Assembly: GCA_034429215.1 (NCBI GenBank)
Contig: DAOUGI010000093.1
Location: 51,160 to 115,159, forward strand
Length of the DNA: 64,000 nucleotides
Source: JAFGOG01 sp034429215
GTDB lineage: Bacteria; Chloroflexota; Anaerolineae; JAAYZQ01
Direction: 5' to 3'
Below the pieces are notes generated by a model. It saw only the letters and a list, made by a program, of their open reading frames with translations. It ran no database searches and was not told the DNA's origin. Made by a program: the position numbers and the translations under genes. Every line of letters begins with the position of its first letter. Position 1 is the first letter of the stretch. Below are positions 24,377-32,175 of this stretch, piece by piece.

Positions 24377-24404
24377 AAAGATCTCTCAAGAGGAGTGTGT
24401 GACA

Positions 24405-25046
24405 ATGACGCCAGAAGAATTGGTTAAGAAGCTGCACTGGTTGGGCCACGACAGTTTTAGGCTGGATGGACCGCCGGTAATCTATTTTGACCCGTGGAAG
24501 CTGCAGGGCAAGCCGGCGCCGGGTGACCTGGTGCTGGTCAGCCACGATCATTTCGATCACTGCTCGCCAGACGACGTCGAAAAGGTCCTAGGCCCCAAGA
24601 CGGTTGTGGTCGCCAACAGCAGTGCGGCAGCCAAGCTGCCCGGGGCGCGGGCAGTCAAGCCGGGTGAGCGGCTGGCGATGGCCGGGGTTGAGATAGAAGC
24701 GGTGCCGGCCTATAACTTGACCAAGTTCAGGTCGCCGGGTGTCCCTTTCCATCCCCAGGACGCCGGCCATGTGGGGTATGTGATCACCATCGAGGGGGTG
24801 CGGCTTTACTTCGCCGGCGACACCGATCAGATCCCGGAGATGGCCGGCCTCGCCTGTGACGTAGCGCTGTTGCCGGTGAGCGGCACCTATGTCATGACCG
24901 TCGAAGAGGCAGCAGTGGCGGCACGGACGATCAAGCCGCAGATTGTGGTGCCGATGCACTATGGGGCTGGGATCGGCACCGAGGGCGACGGCCAACGCTT
25001 CTCAGAGCTGTACGGCGGGAAGGTGGTTGTCCTCCAGGTAGAGTAA
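24405..25046 (+). CDS. UlaG-like MBL-fold metal-dependent hydrolase
   Basis: Metallo-beta-lactamase-fold hydrolase of the UlaG-like/UPF0173 type, 213 residues. It has HWLGHDSFRL at the N-terminus, the metal motif SHDHFDH (H-x-H-x-D-H), FAGDTDQIPEM and a C-terminal VVPMHYG. ATG 24405 lies nine bases after GAGGAG; an in-frame GTG at 24399 is too close. The coding end is remarkable: its TAA uses the first base of an IS982-type element inserted at 25046, and the 7-base target duplication shows that the original gene ended with the same codons. The product is therefore unchanged by the insertion. Substrate unknown. Confidence 0.87.
   Translation: MTPEELVKKLHWLGHDSFRLDGPPVIYFDPWKLQGKPAPGDLVLVSHDHFDHCSPDDVEKVLGPKTVVVANSSAAAKLPGARAVKPGERLAMAGVEIEAVPAYNLTKFRSPGVPFHPQDAGHVGYVITIEGVRLYFAGDTDQIPEMAGLACDVALLPVSGTYVMTVEEAAVAARTIKPQIVVPMHYGAGIGTEGDGQRFSELYGGKVVVLQVE
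25039..25045. repeat. Target-site duplication, left copy
   Basis: TAGAGTA immediately left of the element; identical to 25976-25982 immediately right of it. The 7-base length fits the short duplications made by IS982-type elements. Confidence 0.85.
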
Positions 25047-25059
25047 CCCAAGTTGCTAC

Positions 25060-25878
25060 CTAAAGGAAGCTGGTGCTGAGGGCAAGTACGAACAAGACGA
25101 CTTTCAGTTCAAAGCCCGCAGCAGTAACCGCATGAATCGCCTTTGGCAGCATTTGGGCGATCAAACTGCCGGATGTTTCCACCCGCTTGCGATGGTGAAA
25201 CTGCAAGAAGCGGATGTAGGGTGGAAAGGGACGCGTGGAGTTATCCTTGCGCATCGGCTGCAAGGAAGTCTGGTTGGCTTCCAGTAGGACGTCTTCCAGG
25301 TAGTAGTGGGTATAGGCTCGGTCGCCATACACCACCGAATCGGGTGGCAGGTCGAAGTCGAACAAATCAAGGCCTTTGACATCGCTGAAAGAGCCAGGCG
25401 TCAGAAAGAACTCGACCGGTTGGCCATGCTGGGTGACCATCAGATGCAGCTTGAGGCCATAGAAGTAGCGCCGCTTGCTGGCAATGAAGCCACGGTAGGC
25501 CTCGTCATGGTAGATCTTGGCATGGCAGATGCGGATGTTATCGCATACTGGGATAGGGAAGGTATCAATGCTGTAGATGGAGTCGATGTTCAGCTCCTTC
25601 CACACCTCTCCCAGACAGGCAAACAACGTCAGGAACAGGCGTTTGATGCGATGCAAACGGCGGTTGAATCGACTCTTGGTGAGCATGGCAGGCATGTACT
25701 GCGGGCGAGCCAGCCAGCGACAGGCTTGCGACCAGTTGCCGCCGAAGCATAGGGCAGCGACGAGGGCAGCGGTCATGACCTCGGCATCACTCATATGACA
25801 CTGTGGGTCTTCGTAATGATGCATGGCTTTCAAAAGATCGTCAATCAGGCAAAAGAGTGCTATAATCTGGTCGTCCAT
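25060..25878 (-). CDS. IS982-family transposase
   Basis: DDE transposase of 272 residues, normal for the IS982 family. Landmarks are the N-terminal LSDAEVMT-like stretch (MSDAEVMTAALVAALCFGG), the first catalytic-Asp region YSIDTFPIPVCDN, GLKLHLMVTQHGQP, the second Asp region VVYGDRAYT and a C-terminal RKRVETSGSLIAQ containing the Glu. The gene fills the element, ending 14 bases from the left terminus. A good internal promoter drives it, and AAGGA lies just before the ATG. A 12-base inverted repeat covers the start codon and could block translation of read-through messages. Confidence 0.95.
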   Translation of the reverse strand: MDDQIIALFCLIDDLLKAMHHYEDPQCHMSDAEVMTAALVAALCFGGNWSQACRWLARPQYMPAMLTKSRFNRRLHRIKRLFLTLFACLGEVWKELNIDSIYSIDTFPIPVCDNIRICHAKIYHDEAYRGFIASKRRYFYGLKLHLMVTQHGQPVEFFLTPGSFSDVKGLDLFDFDLPPDSVVYGDRAYTHYYLEDVLLEANQTSLQPMRKDNSTRPFPPYIRFLQFHHRKRVETSGSLIAQMLPKAIHAVTAAGFELKVVLFVLALSTSFL

Positions 25879-25941
25879 GGATTCCTTCCGCTCCTAGTTG
25901 ATGGTTTGGTCACCTACAACTATAGCGGAGAATCCATGGAC
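25873..25941 (-). promoter_or_regulatory. Inverted repeat over the transposase start codon
   Basis: GTCCATGGATTC (25873-25884) and GAATCCATGGAC (25930-25941) are perfect 12-base complements. The first includes the transposase ATG; the second lies in the spacer of the internal promoter. Only transcripts entering from outside the element would contain both halves and hide the start codon. Confidence 0.7.
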
Positions 25942-25947
25942 TTTCAA
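25919..25947 (-). promoter_or_regulatory. Internal transposase promoter
   Basis: Minus strand: TTGAAA (25947-25942), 17 bases, TATAGT (25924-25919). The transcript would start near 25912, downstream of one arm of the 12-base inverted repeat. Confidence 0.7.
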
Positions 25948-25975
25948 TCCGATTGCCCAAGGTGGCAACTTGGGT

Positions 25976-25982
25976 TAGAGTA
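25976..25982. repeat. Target-site duplication, right copy
   Basis: TAGAGTA directly after the right end of the element, matching 25039-25045. Confidence 0.85.
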
Positions 25983-25994
25983 ATTGGCAGCAAG

Positions 25995-26018
25995 GTCCCG
26001 GCCCATCCCGGCCGGGAC
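25995..26018. repeat. Intergenic CCGGCC-type hairpin
   Basis: GTCCCGGCC (25995-26003) and GGCCGGGAC (26010-26018) form a perfect 9-base stem with a 6-base loop. No T-tract follows directly. It may end transcription of the MBL gene or be a repeat of the type seen at many junctions here. Confidence 0.65.
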
Positions 26019-26024
26019 TGGGTC

Positions 26025-26053
26025 TTGCCTAAGCCGTTGGCCAATGGTATAAT
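26025..26053 (+). promoter_or_regulatory. Promoter of the MFS transporter gene
   Basis: TTGCCT (26025-26030), 17 bases, TATAAT (26048-26053) preceded by TGG. A strong AGGAGG follows at 26071-26076. Confidence 0.75.
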
Positions 26054-26113
26054 CGCCCGAGTGATCTGCCAGGAGGCAACGTCGACTCGAAATCTTTAAC
26101 CGTCCGAGTAGTT

Positions 26114-27295
26114 GTGCCTTTGGGCCTGGGCACTGCCCTGTCGCTGATGGGCGACGCTACACTATATATTGTGCTGCCCACCCACACCGCCGAGGCCGGC
26201 ATCTCACTGGCGAGTGTGGGCATCATTCTGGGCGTGAATCGGGCGGTGCGCCTGCTGCTCAACGGCCCGGCCGGGCTGGCCTACGACCGCTGGCCGCGGC
26301 GACGGCTGTTTGTGCCGTCGCTGTTCATCGGCGCCCTGTCCACGGCGTTGTATGCCGTCACGCGTGGCTTTTGGCCGCTGGTGATCGGGCGGCTGTTGTG
26401 GGGACTGGCCTGGTCGGGCATCTGGGTCGGCGGGGCGACGGTTATCCTGGACGTCACGACCGGTCAGGACCGCGGGCGACTGACCGGTCTGTACCAGATC
26501 TGGTTCTTTCTAGGCGCAGGGTTTGGCGCATTGGCCGGTGGGGTGCTGACCGATTGGGTGGGCTATACCACCACGATGTGGATCGCGGCAGGCCTGACAG
26601 CACTGGGCGGCATGGCAGCCTGGATCTGGCTGCCGGAAACCCGCGGATTGCGTCAAAATGAGCCTGCCCTTCGTTCCAGTTGGGACGGCCCGAGGCTGAG
26701 CGCCAATCGCCGCCTGTGGCTTGCAGTTTCCCTACAGGCGGCAAACCGATTTGTAATTGCCGGCGTTCTGATGGCGACCATGGGGCTGCTGGTGCAGGAC
26801 CGGATTGGCTCAGCCGGAGCACTCTTGGGTGTAGCAACACTGACGGGGCTGCTTACAGCGGGCCGGACGTCGCTCAGCATGCTGGCCGCTCCTGTCGCCG
26901 GGGCAGCTTCCGACCGGATGGGCAGCCGCTGGGGGGTGTGCGCCGGGGCGTTGGCTGTTGGAGCGACAGGCATGGCTCTTGCCGCCCAGCCTGCTCCAGC
27001 CGCCATTCTGGCCGGCATTGCCCTGGCTGCTGTGGCCAGCGGGGGGATACAGACGCTGGCCACGGCGCTCACCGGAGACCTGGTAAGCCAGGAACAGCGG
27101 GGGCGGGCCGTCGGTCTGTTGCATACTGCCGGCGACCTTGGCAGCGCCATCGGACCGCCGGTGGCCTATGCTCTGCTGCCCAGACTGAGCTTGACAGGGG
27201 TGTATGGGCTGTGCGCGGCCCTGTTTGCTCTGCTGTTGCCGGTGGTGTTGTGGTTCCAGTCCCGGCAGAAGCAGTCCACGAGCTACAGACAGTGA
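26114..27295 (+). CDS. Major facilitator superfamily transporter
   Basis: Twelve-helix MFS permease, 393 residues from the GTG given. The loop-2/3 motif is GLAYDRWPRRRLF (G-x3-D-R-x-x-R-R type), with a partial repeat in AASDRMGSRWG after helix 8. It looks like a drug- or sugar-efflux member. The start is uncertain: AGGAGG at 26071 is not followed by ATG, GTG or TTG in this frame at normal spacing, and the frame is open back past 26066 (through LTVRVVV just before this GTG). Either a rare start codon near 26081 is used or the GTG at 26114 serves without a good ribosome site. The Gre-domain gene follows eight bases after the stop. Confidence 0.85.
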   Translation: MPLGLGTALSLMGDATLYIVLPTHTAEAGISLASVGIILGVNRAVRLLLNGPAGLAYDRWPRRRLFVPSLFIGALSTALYAVTRGFWPLVIGRLLWGLAWSGIWVGGATVILDVTTGQDRGRLTGLYQIWFFLGAGFGALAGGVLTDWVGYTTTMWIAAGLTALGGMAAWIWLPETRGLRQNEPALRSSWDGPRLSANRRLWLAVSLQAANRFVIAGVLMATMGLLVQDRIGSAGALLGVATLTGLLTAGRTSLSMLAAPVAGAASDRMGSRWGVCAGALAVGATGMALAAQPAPAAILAGIALAAVASGGIQTLATALTGDLVSQEQRGRAVGLLHTAGDLGSAIGPPVAYALLPRLSLTGVYGLCAALFALLLPVVLWFQSRQKQSTSYRQ

Positions 27296-27302
27296 TCAGA
27301 AG

Positions 27303-27743
27303 ATGAATTTGCCGCCGTGGTTTGACGACGAAGAAGAGGAAGAGATCGACACTATGCCCAAGGTGACGCTGGGCGCCAGTGTTGAGGTGGAATTGATCGA
27401 CGAGTCAAGCGCCAGCGAACGCCTGGCGGTGGTCATCGTGCCGGACAAGCAGGCCGACTTGACTGCGGGGTTCCTAGGCGCCGGGACTCCTTTGGCCAAA
27501 GCGCTGCTGGGGCAGTGCCTGGGCAGTGCGGTGGCCTACAAGCAGGGCGACATCCGCGAGGTACGGATTCTGAGCGTGGCACCCGGCGCACCGGTCAAGA
27601 CCGACGCCGACGCCTCACGCCAGGCTGTCATTCAGAAAGCGTTGGACAAGGCGGACCTGGAGGACGCGCTGCGCTTGGCGCTCACCGTCGACGTAAAATG
27701 GGGAGAGTACGATCCGGAGGCGCTGGTGCCGGACGAGGAGTGA
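27303..27743 (+). CDS. GreA/GreB C-terminal-domain protein lacking the coiled coil
   Basis: A 146-residue protein. An acidic N-terminus (PPWFDDEEEEEIDTM) precedes a domain that matches the FKBP-like C-terminal half of GreA/GreB: VTLGASVEVELID, then TPLAKALLGQCLGSAV and REVRILSV. The Gre N-terminal coiled coil that enters the RNA-polymerase channel is absent, so cleavage stimulation is not expected. Rnk-like or other Gre-factor-related regulators are the nearest idea. The C-terminal 50 residues (AVIQKALDKADLEDALRLAL) are helical and extra. ATG 27303 is eight bases after the MFS stop; the next small ORF starts four bases after its stop. Confidence 0.75.
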   Translation: MNLPPWFDDEEEEEIDTMPKVTLGASVEVELIDESSASERLAVVIVPDKQADLTAGFLGAGTPLAKALLGQCLGSAVAYKQGDIREVRILSVAPGAPVKTDADASRQAVIQKALDKADLEDALRLALTVDVKWGEYDPEALVPDEE

Positions 27744-27747
27744 GCGG

Positions 27748-27864
27748 ATGAGGAACCGAGGCAGGACCCTGTTTGCCGGCCTGGCTGCCCTGGCGGCTGC
27801 CGGCCCGCTGTGGCTGATCATAGAAGGCAAGATCCCCGAAAACACTACGAGGCAAGACAAGTGA
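27748..27864 (+). CDS. Small membrane peptide (38 aa) coupled to the sugar-kinase fusion gene
   Basis: Short ORF with an ATG seven bases after GAGGAG and a stop that overlaps the next GTG as GTGA. The peptide starts MRNRGRTLFAGLAALAAAGP and continues with LWLII, i.e. a positively charged start, one hydrophobic segment of about 20 residues and a charged tail (EGKIPENTTRQDK). The good ribosome site, stop/start overlaps on both sides and a clear membrane segment argue for a real gene. No family is known to me. It could be a membrane anchor or partner for a neighbour, or mainly a translational coupler. Confidence 0.55.
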   Translation: MRNRGRTLFAGLAALAAAGPLWLIIEGKIPENTTRQDK

Positions 27865-29783
27865 AGCTTTTCGTTCCTGGCCGTATCTGCCTGTTTGGCG
27901 AACACTCTGACTGGGCCGGAGGCTACCGGCGCGTCAACTCTGACATCGAAAAAGGACACACCCTCATTTGTGGTACCGATCAGGGTATCTATGCCGACGT
28001 CGAGCCCCACCCTACCTCGTTGGTGCTGACTGCGACCACGCCCGATGGCAAGCGGGTCGGTCCCTACGAGATACCTATGAGGCCTGACGTGCTGCTGACG
28101 GAGGCCCAGCAGGGCAGTTTTTGGAGCTATATTGCCGGCGTCGCCTACCATGTCGTGGCTCACTACCCGGTGCAGGGCCTGGTGATCGACAACTACCAGA
28201 CCGATCTGCCAATCAAAAAAGGGTTGTCGTCGAGCGCGGCGATCTGCGTCCTGGCGGCGCGGGCCTTTAACCGGCTGTACGACCTCAAGCTCACAATCCG
28301 CGACGAGATGGAGCTAGCTTATCAGGGCGAGATCACTACCCCGTCGCGGTGCGGCCGCATGGACCAGGGCTGCGCCTTCGGCGGCCGTCCGGTGCTCATG
28401 ACCTTCGACGGCGATCAGCTGGATACGGCCGAGCTGCACGCCGGGCGGGATATACATATGGTCATCGTAGATCTTCAGGCAGAGAAGGACACCATGACCA
28501 TCCTGCGGCGCCTTAACCGCTGCTATCCATACGCCACAAACCAGATCCAGAAAGATGTTCACGAGCTGTTGGGGCCAACCAACCGCCGGATTGTGCAGCA
28601 GGCCGTCGCAGCGCTGCAGGAAGGGAATGCCGAACGGCTGGGGGCGTTGATGACCGAAGCGCAAGCCGCCTTTGATCGGTATGCCATCCCTGCCTGTCCA
28701 GAGCAGCTCACTGCCCCGGTGCTGCACCGGGTCCTGCACTATGGGCCGCTCCTGCCGCACACCTGGGGCGGCAAGGGGATCGGATCGCAGGGGGACGGCT
28801 CTGCTCAGCTCGTCGCCCGCAGTGAGGCCGACCAGCACGCCACGGTCGAGATCGTGGAGCGCGAGCTGGGGATGTCGTGTGTCAAGCTGACCGTACGGGC
28901 CAGCCATACCGTGCGCAAGGCGGTGATTCCGGCTGCCGGCTTTGGGACACGGCTTTTTCCAGCCACCAAGGCGGTCAAGAAAGAGTTCTTTCCCATCGTC
29001 GACCGGGATGGAATAGCCAAGCCGGCCCTGTTGCTGATCATCGAAGAAGCGCTACAGGCCGGCATCGAAGAGGTAATAATCGTCGTCCAACCTGAGGACC
29101 TGGACAGCTTCCGATCATTTTTCGGCGCCCAGATCACCCCGGCGAATTATGACAAGCTGCCGCCTCATTTGCAGGCCTACGCCGAGCGGATCCTCGAGAT
29201 TGGCCGCCACCTATCGTTCGTGATCCAGCCAACCCAGGAAGGGTTTGGTCATGCCGTCTACTTGGCCCGCCAGGCAGTGAACGATGAGCCTTTCCTGCTG
29301 ATGCTGGGCGACCACCTGTATCGCTCGGACAACAACAAACCGTGCGCCCGGCAATTGGTCGAGGCCTATAACTGCTCTGGGGTCAGCATCGTAGGGCTGC
29401 GCCGGACGCCGGAGGCGGAGATCGGCAAGTTTGGAACAGTGACCGGCCAGTGGATCGAAGAAGGCCGGCTGCTGAATGTCAGCAAGCTCGCCGAAAAACC
29501 CACGCTCGACTATGCCCGCGCCCACCTCGCGGTAGCCGGTCTGCCGGAGGGAGAGTATCTGACCCTGTTTGGCCAGTATATTGTCAACCCCAAGCTGTTC
29601 GACTATCTGGGAGAGCACATATCCGGCAACATGCGTGAGCGCGGTGAGTTCCAGCTCACCTCAGCGTTGGAACGGCTGCGACAAGAGGACGGCTTTGTGG
29701 GCCTAATAATCGACGGGTGCTGCTTTGACATTGGCGTGCCGGAGGGGTACCTGAACACGCTGACCAGCTTCCGGGTAGAATGA
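27861..29783 (+). CDS. Fused GHMP sugar kinase / GalU-type UTP-sugar-1-phosphate uridylyltransferase
   Basis: Bifunctional 640-residue enzyme. Residues 1 to about 340 are a GHMP kinase: GRICLFGEHSDWAGG (substrate loop), PIKKGLSSSAA (ATP loop, near 116-127) and GKGIGSQGDGSAQ (motif 3, near 300). From about 350 on, VIPAAGFGTRLFPATKAVKK, GDHLYRSDN and FGQYIVNPKLF mark a GalU-like nucleotidyltransferase of full length. The kinase should make a sugar 1-phosphate that the second domain turns into a UDP-sugar, a salvage pathway in one chain. GTG 27861 (GTGA overlap with the small ORF) is the likely start; the frame is open to 27810. Galactose, glucuronate or a related sugar are candidates; the sequence does not decide. 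Confidence 0.87.
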   Translation: MKLFVPGRICLFGEHSDWAGGYRRVNSDIEKGHTLICGTDQGIYADVEPHPTSLVLTATTPDGKRVGPYEIPMRPDVLLTEAQQGSFWSYIAGVAYHVVAHYPVQGLVIDNYQTDLPIKKGLSSSAAICVLAARAFNRLYDLKLTIRDEMELAYQGEITTPSRCGRMDQGCAFGGRPVLMTFDGDQLDTAELHAGRDIHMVIVDLQAEKDTMTILRRLNRCYPYATNQIQKDVHELLGPTNRRIVQQAVAALQEGNAERLGALMTEAQAAFDRYAIPACPEQLTAPVLHRVLHYGPLLPHTWGGKGIGSQGDGSAQLVARSEADQHATVEIVERELGMSCVKLTVRASHTVRKAVIPAAGFGTRLFPATKAVKKEFFPIVDRDGIAKPALLLIIEEALQAGIEEVIIVVQPEDLDSFRSFFGAQITPANYDKLPPHLQAYAERILEIGRHLSFVIQPTQEGFGHAVYLARQAVNDEPFLLMLGDHLYRSDNNKPCARQLVEAYNCSGVSIVGLRRTPEAEIGKFGTVTGQWIEEGRLLNVSKLAEKPTLDYARAHLAVAGLPEGEYLTLFGQYIVNPKLFDYLGEHISGNMRERGEFQLTSALERLRQEDGFVGLIIDGCCFDIGVPEGYLNTLTSFRVE

Positions 29784-29811
29784 AAGGGCCCCGGCCGAGA
29801 GAGGGCAAGCT

Positions 29812-30849
29812 ATGCAACACGAACTCACAGCAACGTCACCGCTGTTGGACAAGGACGGCAACCTGGTCCAGGTTGGCTGGGCCAGGCAGCCGCTCCTCGA
29901 CTGTAATCTGGAGAACGCCCGCTTTTACCGGCTGGCCCGGCCACTGCAGGCTTTTCGGCTGAAACGCTGGGATTATTACGGCGTCACCACGCCCGAGTTC
30001 TTCTTTTCGGCTACCCTGGCCCACCTGGGCTACGCCGGAACCGTCTTTGTTTATACCCTCGATTTTGCCAGCAACGAGCTGCACGAAGAGACGCTGTTGG
30101 TGCCCCTGGGCCGCCGCATCTCGCTGCCGCGCAACAGCAATGAAGGCGACAGCACATTCGACAACGGCAAGGTGCGCCTCGCCTTTCGGCTGGAAGGCGC
30201 CAAGCGGCGCGTGCAGGTTGACTGGCCGGCCTTTAACGGCGGACAGGGCCTGTCAGCCGACGTGGCCCTTCACGTTCGCCCAGAGCACGAATCGATGGCC
30301 ATTGTGATCCCCATCCCCGAGCGCCGCTTTTACTACAACCGCAAGATCAACTGCCTGCCGGTGGAGGGTTGGGTGCAGCGCGGCGAGCAGCGCGCAACCT
30401 TGACACCACACGACAGCCTGGGCAACCTGGATTGGGGGCGAGGGGTGTGGGAGTATCGCAGTTTTTGGGTGTGGGCCAGCGCCTCGACTTTCTTGCCTGA
30501 TGGGCGCACCCTGGGCCTCAACCTGGGCTTTGGCTTTGGCGACACCAGCGCCGCCACCGAAAACGCGTTCATCCTCAACGGCCGCATCCACAAGCTGGGC
30601 GAGGTCCGTTTTGAATATGACTCGGCCGACTTTATGCGCCCATGGCGCATGACTGCGCCCGGCGGCCGTCTGGACCTGGAGTTCATCCCGTTCAAGGAGC
30701 GGGTGGCGCGCAGCAACGTGCTGGTGATCCAGAGCGAGGTTCACCAGATGTTCGGTCATTACCAGGGCCAGGTGGTCACCGACGAGGGTGAGACGATCCC
30801 GGTGCAGGGCGTGATCGGTTTTGCCGAAGAGCACCACGCCCAGTGGTAA
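29812..30849 (+). CDS. DUF2804-family protein
   Basis: Protein of 345 residues that I recognise as DUF2804-like: N-terminal LLDKDGNLVQVGWARQPLLD, then FRLKRWDYYGVTTPEFFFS and the C-terminal WRMTAPGGRLDLEFIPFKER. It is beta-rich, rich in aromatic residues, and has no signal peptide or membrane helix; the fold may be lipocalin-like (inference). Biochemical function is unknown. It lies 28 bases after the kinase/uridylyltransferase fusion and 26 bases before the peptidase gene, so it is probably in the same operon. Confidence 0.8.
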   Translation: MQHELTATSPLLDKDGNLVQVGWARQPLLDCNLENARFYRLARPLQAFRLKRWDYYGVTTPEFFFSATLAHLGYAGTVFVYTLDFASNELHEETLLVPLGRRISLPRNSNEGDSTFDNGKVRLAFRLEGAKRRVQVDWPAFNGGQGLSADVALHVRPEHESMAIVIPIPERRFYYNRKINCLPVEGWVQRGEQRATLTPHDSLGNLDWGRGVWEYRSFWVWASASTFLPDGRTLGLNLGFGFGDTSAATENAFILNGRIHKLGEVRFEYDSADFMRPWRMTAPGGRLDLEFIPFKERVARSNVLVIQSEVHQMFGHYQGQVVTDEGETIPVQGVIGFAEEHHAQW

Positions 30850-30875
30850 CGGATTGGGAGACGGAGGTAGTCAAC

Positions 30876-32063
30876 ATGCCATCTCTAGTTCAGGAAAAGG
30901 TCGATCAGGTCATCGGTATCCTGCAAGAAAAAGGGATCGACCTGTGGTTGACTTTTGTACGCGAGACCAGCGCCCACGCCGACCCAGTGCTGCCCCTCAT
31001 CTACGGCGACGAGGACCTGACCTGGCAAAGCGCCCTAATCCTCACTCGCTTAGGCGAGCGGATCGCCATCATCGGCCACCTTGAGGCTGAGGCGGTGCGC
31101 CGCGGCGGCGCCTATTCGACCGTCATCCCCTACCACGAGTCGTTGCGCCCTGACCTGCTCCAGGCGCTGGAGCGGCTGAACCCCAAGCAGATCGCCCTCA
31201 ACTACTCGGCAGACAACGTACTTGCCGACGGACTGAGCCACGGACTGTACCAGGTGCTGCTTGGCTATCTGGAAGGCACCCCCTTTGCCGGGCGGATCAT
31301 CTCGGCCGGCGAAGTGATCGGTGCGCTGCGCGGACGGAAAACGCCGGGTGAAGTAAGGCGCATTGAGGCGGCCATCGACACGACGCTCGCTATCTTTGAC
31401 CGCACCTATGATTATGTAAATATAGGTATGACCGAGGGAGCGATCGCCGCCTTCATGCAAGCCCAGCTCGTCGAGCTGGATGTGGGGCCGGCCTGGAACA
31501 TTGGCCACTGCCCGACAGTCAACGCCGGTCCTGAATCGACCGTCGGTCACGTCGGGCCGACCGAGCAAAAGCTGGCGAGAGGACAGCTCCTGCACATCGA
31601 TTTCGGGGTCGAGCAGGAGGGTTACTGCTCTGACCTGCAGCGGACGGTCTATTACCTGGCCCCCGGCGAGACAGGCGCTCCCGAACCGGTGCGGCGTGGA
31701 TTCGATACCATAGTGCGCGCCATCCAAGCCGCGGTGGCAGCCATGAAGCCGGGTGTCTTGGGCCGGGAGGTCGACGCAGTGGCCCGCGCCGTCGTGACCG
31801 GGGCCGGTTATCCCGAATACAAATATGGCACCGGCCACCAACTTGGACGCTTGGCGCACGATGGAGGGGCGTTCATGGGGCCGGCGTGGGAGCGCTATGG
31901 CGACTCGCCCAACCAACCCCTGGAGGTTGGACAAGTGTACACAGTAGAGCCAGGACTGGCAGTGCCCGGCTATGGCTATGTCGGGCTGGAAGAGGATGTA
32001 TTGGTTACGGATGCCGGCGCCAAGTTCCTGGGGCCGCCCCAGGTGGAGCTGATCCTACGCTGA
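30876..32063 (+). CDS. M24-family metallopeptidase (Xaa-Pro peptidase-like)
   Basis: Pita-bread-fold M24 protein, 395 residues: N-terminal creatinase-like domain (about 1-160) and C-terminal catalytic domain. Metal-ligand regions are HIDFGV with the second Asp in YCSDLQRTVYY, the histidine in YGTGHQLGRLAHDG, the Glu in YTVEPGLAV and the Glu in GLEEDVLV. The set is complete, so it should be active as an Xaa-Pro aminopeptidase/prolidase-type enzyme. The ATG at 30876 follows GGAGGTAGTCAAC; the frame runs a few codons further upstream without a better site. It is the last gene before a strong terminator. Confidence 0.9.
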   Translation: MPSLVQEKVDQVIGILQEKGIDLWLTFVRETSAHADPVLPLIYGDEDLTWQSALILTRLGERIAIIGHLEAEAVRRGGAYSTVIPYHESLRPDLLQALERLNPKQIALNYSADNVLADGLSHGLYQVLLGYLEGTPFAGRIISAGEVIGALRGRKTPGEVRRIEAAIDTTLAIFDRTYDYVNIGMTEGAIAAFMQAQLVELDVGPAWNIGHCPTVNAGPESTVGHVGPTEQKLARGQLLHIDFGVEQEGYCSDLQRTVYYLAPGETGAPEPVRRGFDTIVRAIQAAVAAMKPGVLGREVDAVARAVVTGAGYPEYKYGTGHQLGRLAHDGGAFMGPAWERYGDSPNQPLEVGQVYTVEPGLAVPGYGYVGLEEDVLVTDAGAKFLGPPQVELILR

Positions 32064-32175
32064 GAAATGGGCGGATCGGACGCAGATAAACGGCCGCTAG
32101 AAACATGCGGCACATGCTAATTAACGCTGATAGATCTCTGCCTGGAAACGGCTGAATTTGAGTCAGAACAAGAAA

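Larger units (their letters stand above)
25046..25975 (-). mobile_element. IS982-family insertion sequence, complete (930 bp)
   Basis: Terminal inverted repeats of 16 bases with one mismatch: ACCCAAGTTGCTACCT (25046-25061) and, inverted, ACCCAAGTTGCCACCT (25975-25960). One intact transposase gene reads on the minus strand. The 7-base target duplications flank it exactly. Intact ORF, ends and duplications point to a recent insertion that may still be active. Confidence 0.93.
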
